Shown here piece by piece: positions 4,856 through 6,608 of a stretch of DNA of 6,608 nucleotides. Position 1 is the first letter of the stretch; each line of letters opens with the position of its first letter. Source of the DNA: Bacteroidales bacterium (GTDB lineage: Bacteria; Bacteroidota; Bacteroidia; Bacteroidales; WCHB1-69). Below the pieces are notes generated by a model, which ran no database searches, was not told where the DNA came from, and worked only from the letters and a program-made list of their open reading frames with translations. The position numbers and the translations under genes were made by a program. The stretch lies in assembly GCA_031266895.1 (NCBI GenBank), contig JAISAD010000097.1, positions 1 to 6,608 of the forward strand, written 5' to 3'.

Positions 4856-6478
4856 ATGGAACTATTATTACAACAGCTTGCCCAAGCGGGTATCAATCAA
4901 CTGTTAAAAATCTACCATAACTTGTCATATGATGAGTTGTATCAGCATGAAATTGATCCGAAATTAGAGGGTTTTGAGAAAGCCTGCCTCACCAAGTCGG
5001 GTGCATTGTCGGTAGATACCGGCATTTTTACCGGTCGTTCGCCTAAAGACAAATATGTGGTAATGGATGACGAGACTCGCAACAATGTGTGGTGGGCAGA
5101 CCCCAATAAAAAGGGATCGGACAACAAACCAATTTCAAGTGAGATATGGAAACATCTTAAGGTATTGGTTCAAAAACAGTTAAGTGGAAAAAACATCTAT
5201 GTTACCGATGGCTATTGCGGGGCAAATGAAGATACTCGCCTGAAAATTCGTTTTGTAACCGAAGTGGCCTGGCAGGCACATTTTGTAAAAAACATGTTTA
5301 TTCGCCCTGCCGATGAGGAGTTAGTCGGCTTTGAACCCGATTTTATCGTACTCAACAGCTGTAAAACCGTAAATCCCAATTGGAAGGAACAAGGGCTTAA
5401 CAGTGAAGTGTTTGTGGCATTTAATCTGTCGGAGCGAATGGCCTTAATCGGTGGCACGTGGTATGGAGGCGAAATGAAAAAGGGTATTTTTTCGGTGATG
5501 AACTACTATCTGCCATTGCGAGGCATGGCTTCGATGCATTGCTCTGCCAATCAGGGGAAAGCGGGCGATACCGCCATTTTTTTCGGACTGTCGGGTACAG
5601 GTAAAACCACCCTCTCTACCGATCCCGACCGCGCTTTAATCGGCGATGATGAACATGGCTGGGACGATCAGGGCGTTTTCAACTTTGAGGGGGGCTGCTA
5701 TGCCAAATGCGTCAATCTTAGCGAAGATAAGGAACCTGATATTTTTCATGCCATTAAACGTGACGCCCTGCTCGAAAATTTGGTTGTGGACAATGAAGGC
5801 AATATCAACTTCGATTCGGCTGCCAAGACTGAAAATACACGCGTGTCTTATCCAATTTACCATATTAACAACATTGTAAAGCCTGTTTCCAAGGGCGCTC
5901 ACCCCTCAAAGATAATATTCCTGTCGGCAGATGCTTTTGGGGTGCTGCCGCCTGTAGCTATTTTGAACAGAGAACAGACAATGTATTACTTTTTGAGTGG
6001 CTATACTGCCAAACTGGCTGGAACGGAACGCGGTATTATTAAGCCGCAACCTGCCTTTTCCTCCTGTTTCGGCGCGGCATTTCTAATGCTGCATCCAACC
6101 AGATATGCCGAAGAGCTGGCTAAAAAACTGACGGAACATCAAGCTACAGCCTATCTGGTAAATACCGGATGGATTGGTGGTGGATATGGTGTAGGAAAAC
6201 GTATATCGTTGAAAGACACACGCACCATCATTTCAGCTATCCTCAACAATCAATTGCAACATGGCAACACTGAAATAATAAAACCGTTTAATTTCGCTAT
6301 ACCGAAGCATATCAACAATCTGGATGATTCTATGCTCAATCCCGAGAACGCATGGAGCGACAAGGATGCATACAGAGCCAGCGCCTGTCAACTGGCCAAA
6401 TCATTTATCGAAAATTTTGCCGGTTTTGCCGAAAGCGAAAGCGGCAAGGCATTAGTTGCATTTGGACCGGAAGTTTAA
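4856..6478 (+). CDS. pckA: Phosphoenolpyruvate carboxykinase, ATP-dependent
   Basis: This cytosolic enzyme interconverts oxaloacetate plus ATP with phosphoenolpyruvate plus ADP and CO2. It serves gluconeogenesis, and in many fermentative Bacteroidota it runs in reverse to fix CO2 toward succinate while making ATP. The product has 540 residues, the same as Escherichia coli PckA, and the active-site residues fall at a constant offset of four: Arg61 in GRSPKDK, Tyr203 and Lys209 in TWYGGEMKKG, His228 in MHCSANQG, the P-loop GLSGTGKTT (244-252, with Lys250 and Thr251), Asp264-Asp265 in LIGDDEHGW and Arg329 in ENTRVSYP. This is the ATP-type family, not the GTP type. The start is the first ATG after an in-frame TGA at 4850-4852, and the N-terminal region (NLSYDELYQHEIDP) aligns with the family. 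The segment WIGGGYGVGKR (439-449) is the longer loop version. The gene has its own promoter and appears monocistronic, converging on the next gene after a 15-bp gap. Confidence 0.98.
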   Translation: MELLLQQLAQAGINQLLKIYHNLSYDELYQHEIDPKLEGFEKACLTKSGALSVDTGIFTGRSPKDKYVVMDDETRNNVWWADPNKKGSDNKPISSEIWKHLKVLVQKQLSGKNIYVTDGYCGANEDTRLKIRFVTEVAWQAHFVKNMFIRPADEELVGFEPDFIVLNSCKTVNPNWKEQGLNSEVFVAFNLSERMALIGGTWYGGEMKKGIFSVMNYYLPLRGMASMHCSANQGKAGDTAIFFGLSGTGKTTLSTDPDRALIGDDEHGWDDQGVFNFEGGCYAKCVNLSEDKEPDIFHAIKRDALLENLVVDNEGNINFDSAAKTENTRVSYPIYHINNIVKPVSKGAHPSKIIFLSADAFGVLPPVAILNREQTMYYFLSGYTAKLAGTERGIIKPQPAFSSCFGAAFLMLHPTRYAEELAKKLTEHQATAYLVNTGWIGGGYGVGKRISLKDTRTIISAILNNQLQHGNTEIIKPFNFAIPKHINNLDDSMLNPENAWSDKDAYRASACQLAKSFIENFAGFAESESGKALVAFGPEV

Positions 6479-6493
6479 ACAGGAGATCCCTTT

Positions 6494-6608
6494 TTACAGC
6501 GGCTCCTTAAAGAATTTTTCGGAGCCGCTTTCGTAGTCCTTTATGGTGAAGCTCTTGGATGCTGCGATTTTGCCCCGCTTTATTTTCAGTACCGACACGC
6601 CCACTATG
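6494..6608 (-). CDS. 3' end of an unrecognised gene (partial)
   Basis: A minus-strand frame enters from the right edge and runs 37 codons to the TAA at 6496-6494. The visible C-terminus contains VGVSVLKIKRGKIAASKSF, then a charged tail ending FFKEPL. It reads like the last beta strands of a small folded domain: alternating hydrophobic residues, a Gly-Lys turn, another strand. I cannot place it in a family. Base composition resembles the neighbouring genes and differs from the AT-rich spacers, which supports coding. The gene converges on pckA with 15 bp between stop codons. The chance of an open frame this short is not negligible, but the fit with a typical convergent gene end is good. Confidence 0.55.
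   Translation of the reverse strand, partial: IVGVSVLKIKRGKIAASKSFTIKDYESGSEKFFKEPL
6498..6529 (+). terminator. Hairpin after pckA, possible terminator
   Basis: AGCGGCTCC and GGAGCCGCT form a perfect 9-bp GC-rich stem around a 14-nt loop, starting 20 nt after the pckA stop. On the plus strand the stem is followed by TTTCGTAGTCCTTT, a poor T tract, so termination may be partial or helped by another factor. The hairpin lies inside the last codons of the convergent gene. Confidence 0.5.

Noticed and set aside
6494..6608. Faint resemblance of the partial protein end to an internal beta region of UvrC
   Set aside because: The similarity is a few residues of strand-turn-strand pattern. The protein ends far too soon after it for UvrC.
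1..6608. CRISPR arrays, tRNA or rRNA genes, insertion sequences, phage or defence genes
   Set aside because: I saw no regularly spaced repeats, cloverleaf-like sequence, transposase motifs or terminal inverted repeats. All long frames that survive inspection are core genes.

Overview
The window looks like an ordinary housekeeping stretch of a Bacteroidota (Bacteroidetes) chromosome. Four things suggest this. (1) SecA is about 1,095 residues, with the N-terminal and cross-linking-domain extensions typical of that phylum. (2) Three of the four proposed promoters carry the phylum's TAnnTTTG -7 box at a sensible distance from a start codon, and the fourth carries it ahead of a long leader. (3) The starts of the main genes lack a clear Shine-Dalgarno sequence. 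(4) Intergenic DNA is very AT-rich next to coding DNA of moderate GC. I cannot go reliably below phylum.

Layout from left to right. Positions 1-152 hold the 5' end of a leftward gene for a probable exported protein of unknown function; the rest lies outside the window. Positions 153-546 are an AT-rich spacer. It holds a candidate promoter and long leader for that gene, a possible 19-codon upstream reading frame with a Shine-Dalgarno sequence inside a small hairpin, two palindromes, and a doubtful 55-codon rightward ORF. Positions 547-3834 (minus) are full-length secA. Positions 3911-4663 (minus) encode a SpoU/TrmH-family RNA methyltransferase, 76 bp upstream of secA on the same strand. Positions 4664-4855 form a divergent control region with a -7 box for each direction. 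Positions 4856-6478 (plus) are pckA, an ATP-dependent phosphoenolpyruvate carboxykinase with every catalytic residue I could place. Positions 6494-6608 (minus) are the 3' end of an unrecognised convergent gene; a 9-bp hairpin that may end pckA transcription lies inside its last codons.

The three complete genes are unrelated core functions (protein export, RNA modification, central carbon metabolism). They need not work together beyond possible co-transcription of the methyltransferase and secA. I found no mobile element, CRISPR array, tRNA, rRNA or defence-type cluster, and no convincing evidence of an undescribed system. The items most worth a second look are small: the leader architecture at 177-380, the divergent control region at 4701-4838, the terminator-like hairpin inside a convergent coding region, and a valine-codon microrepeat in secA.
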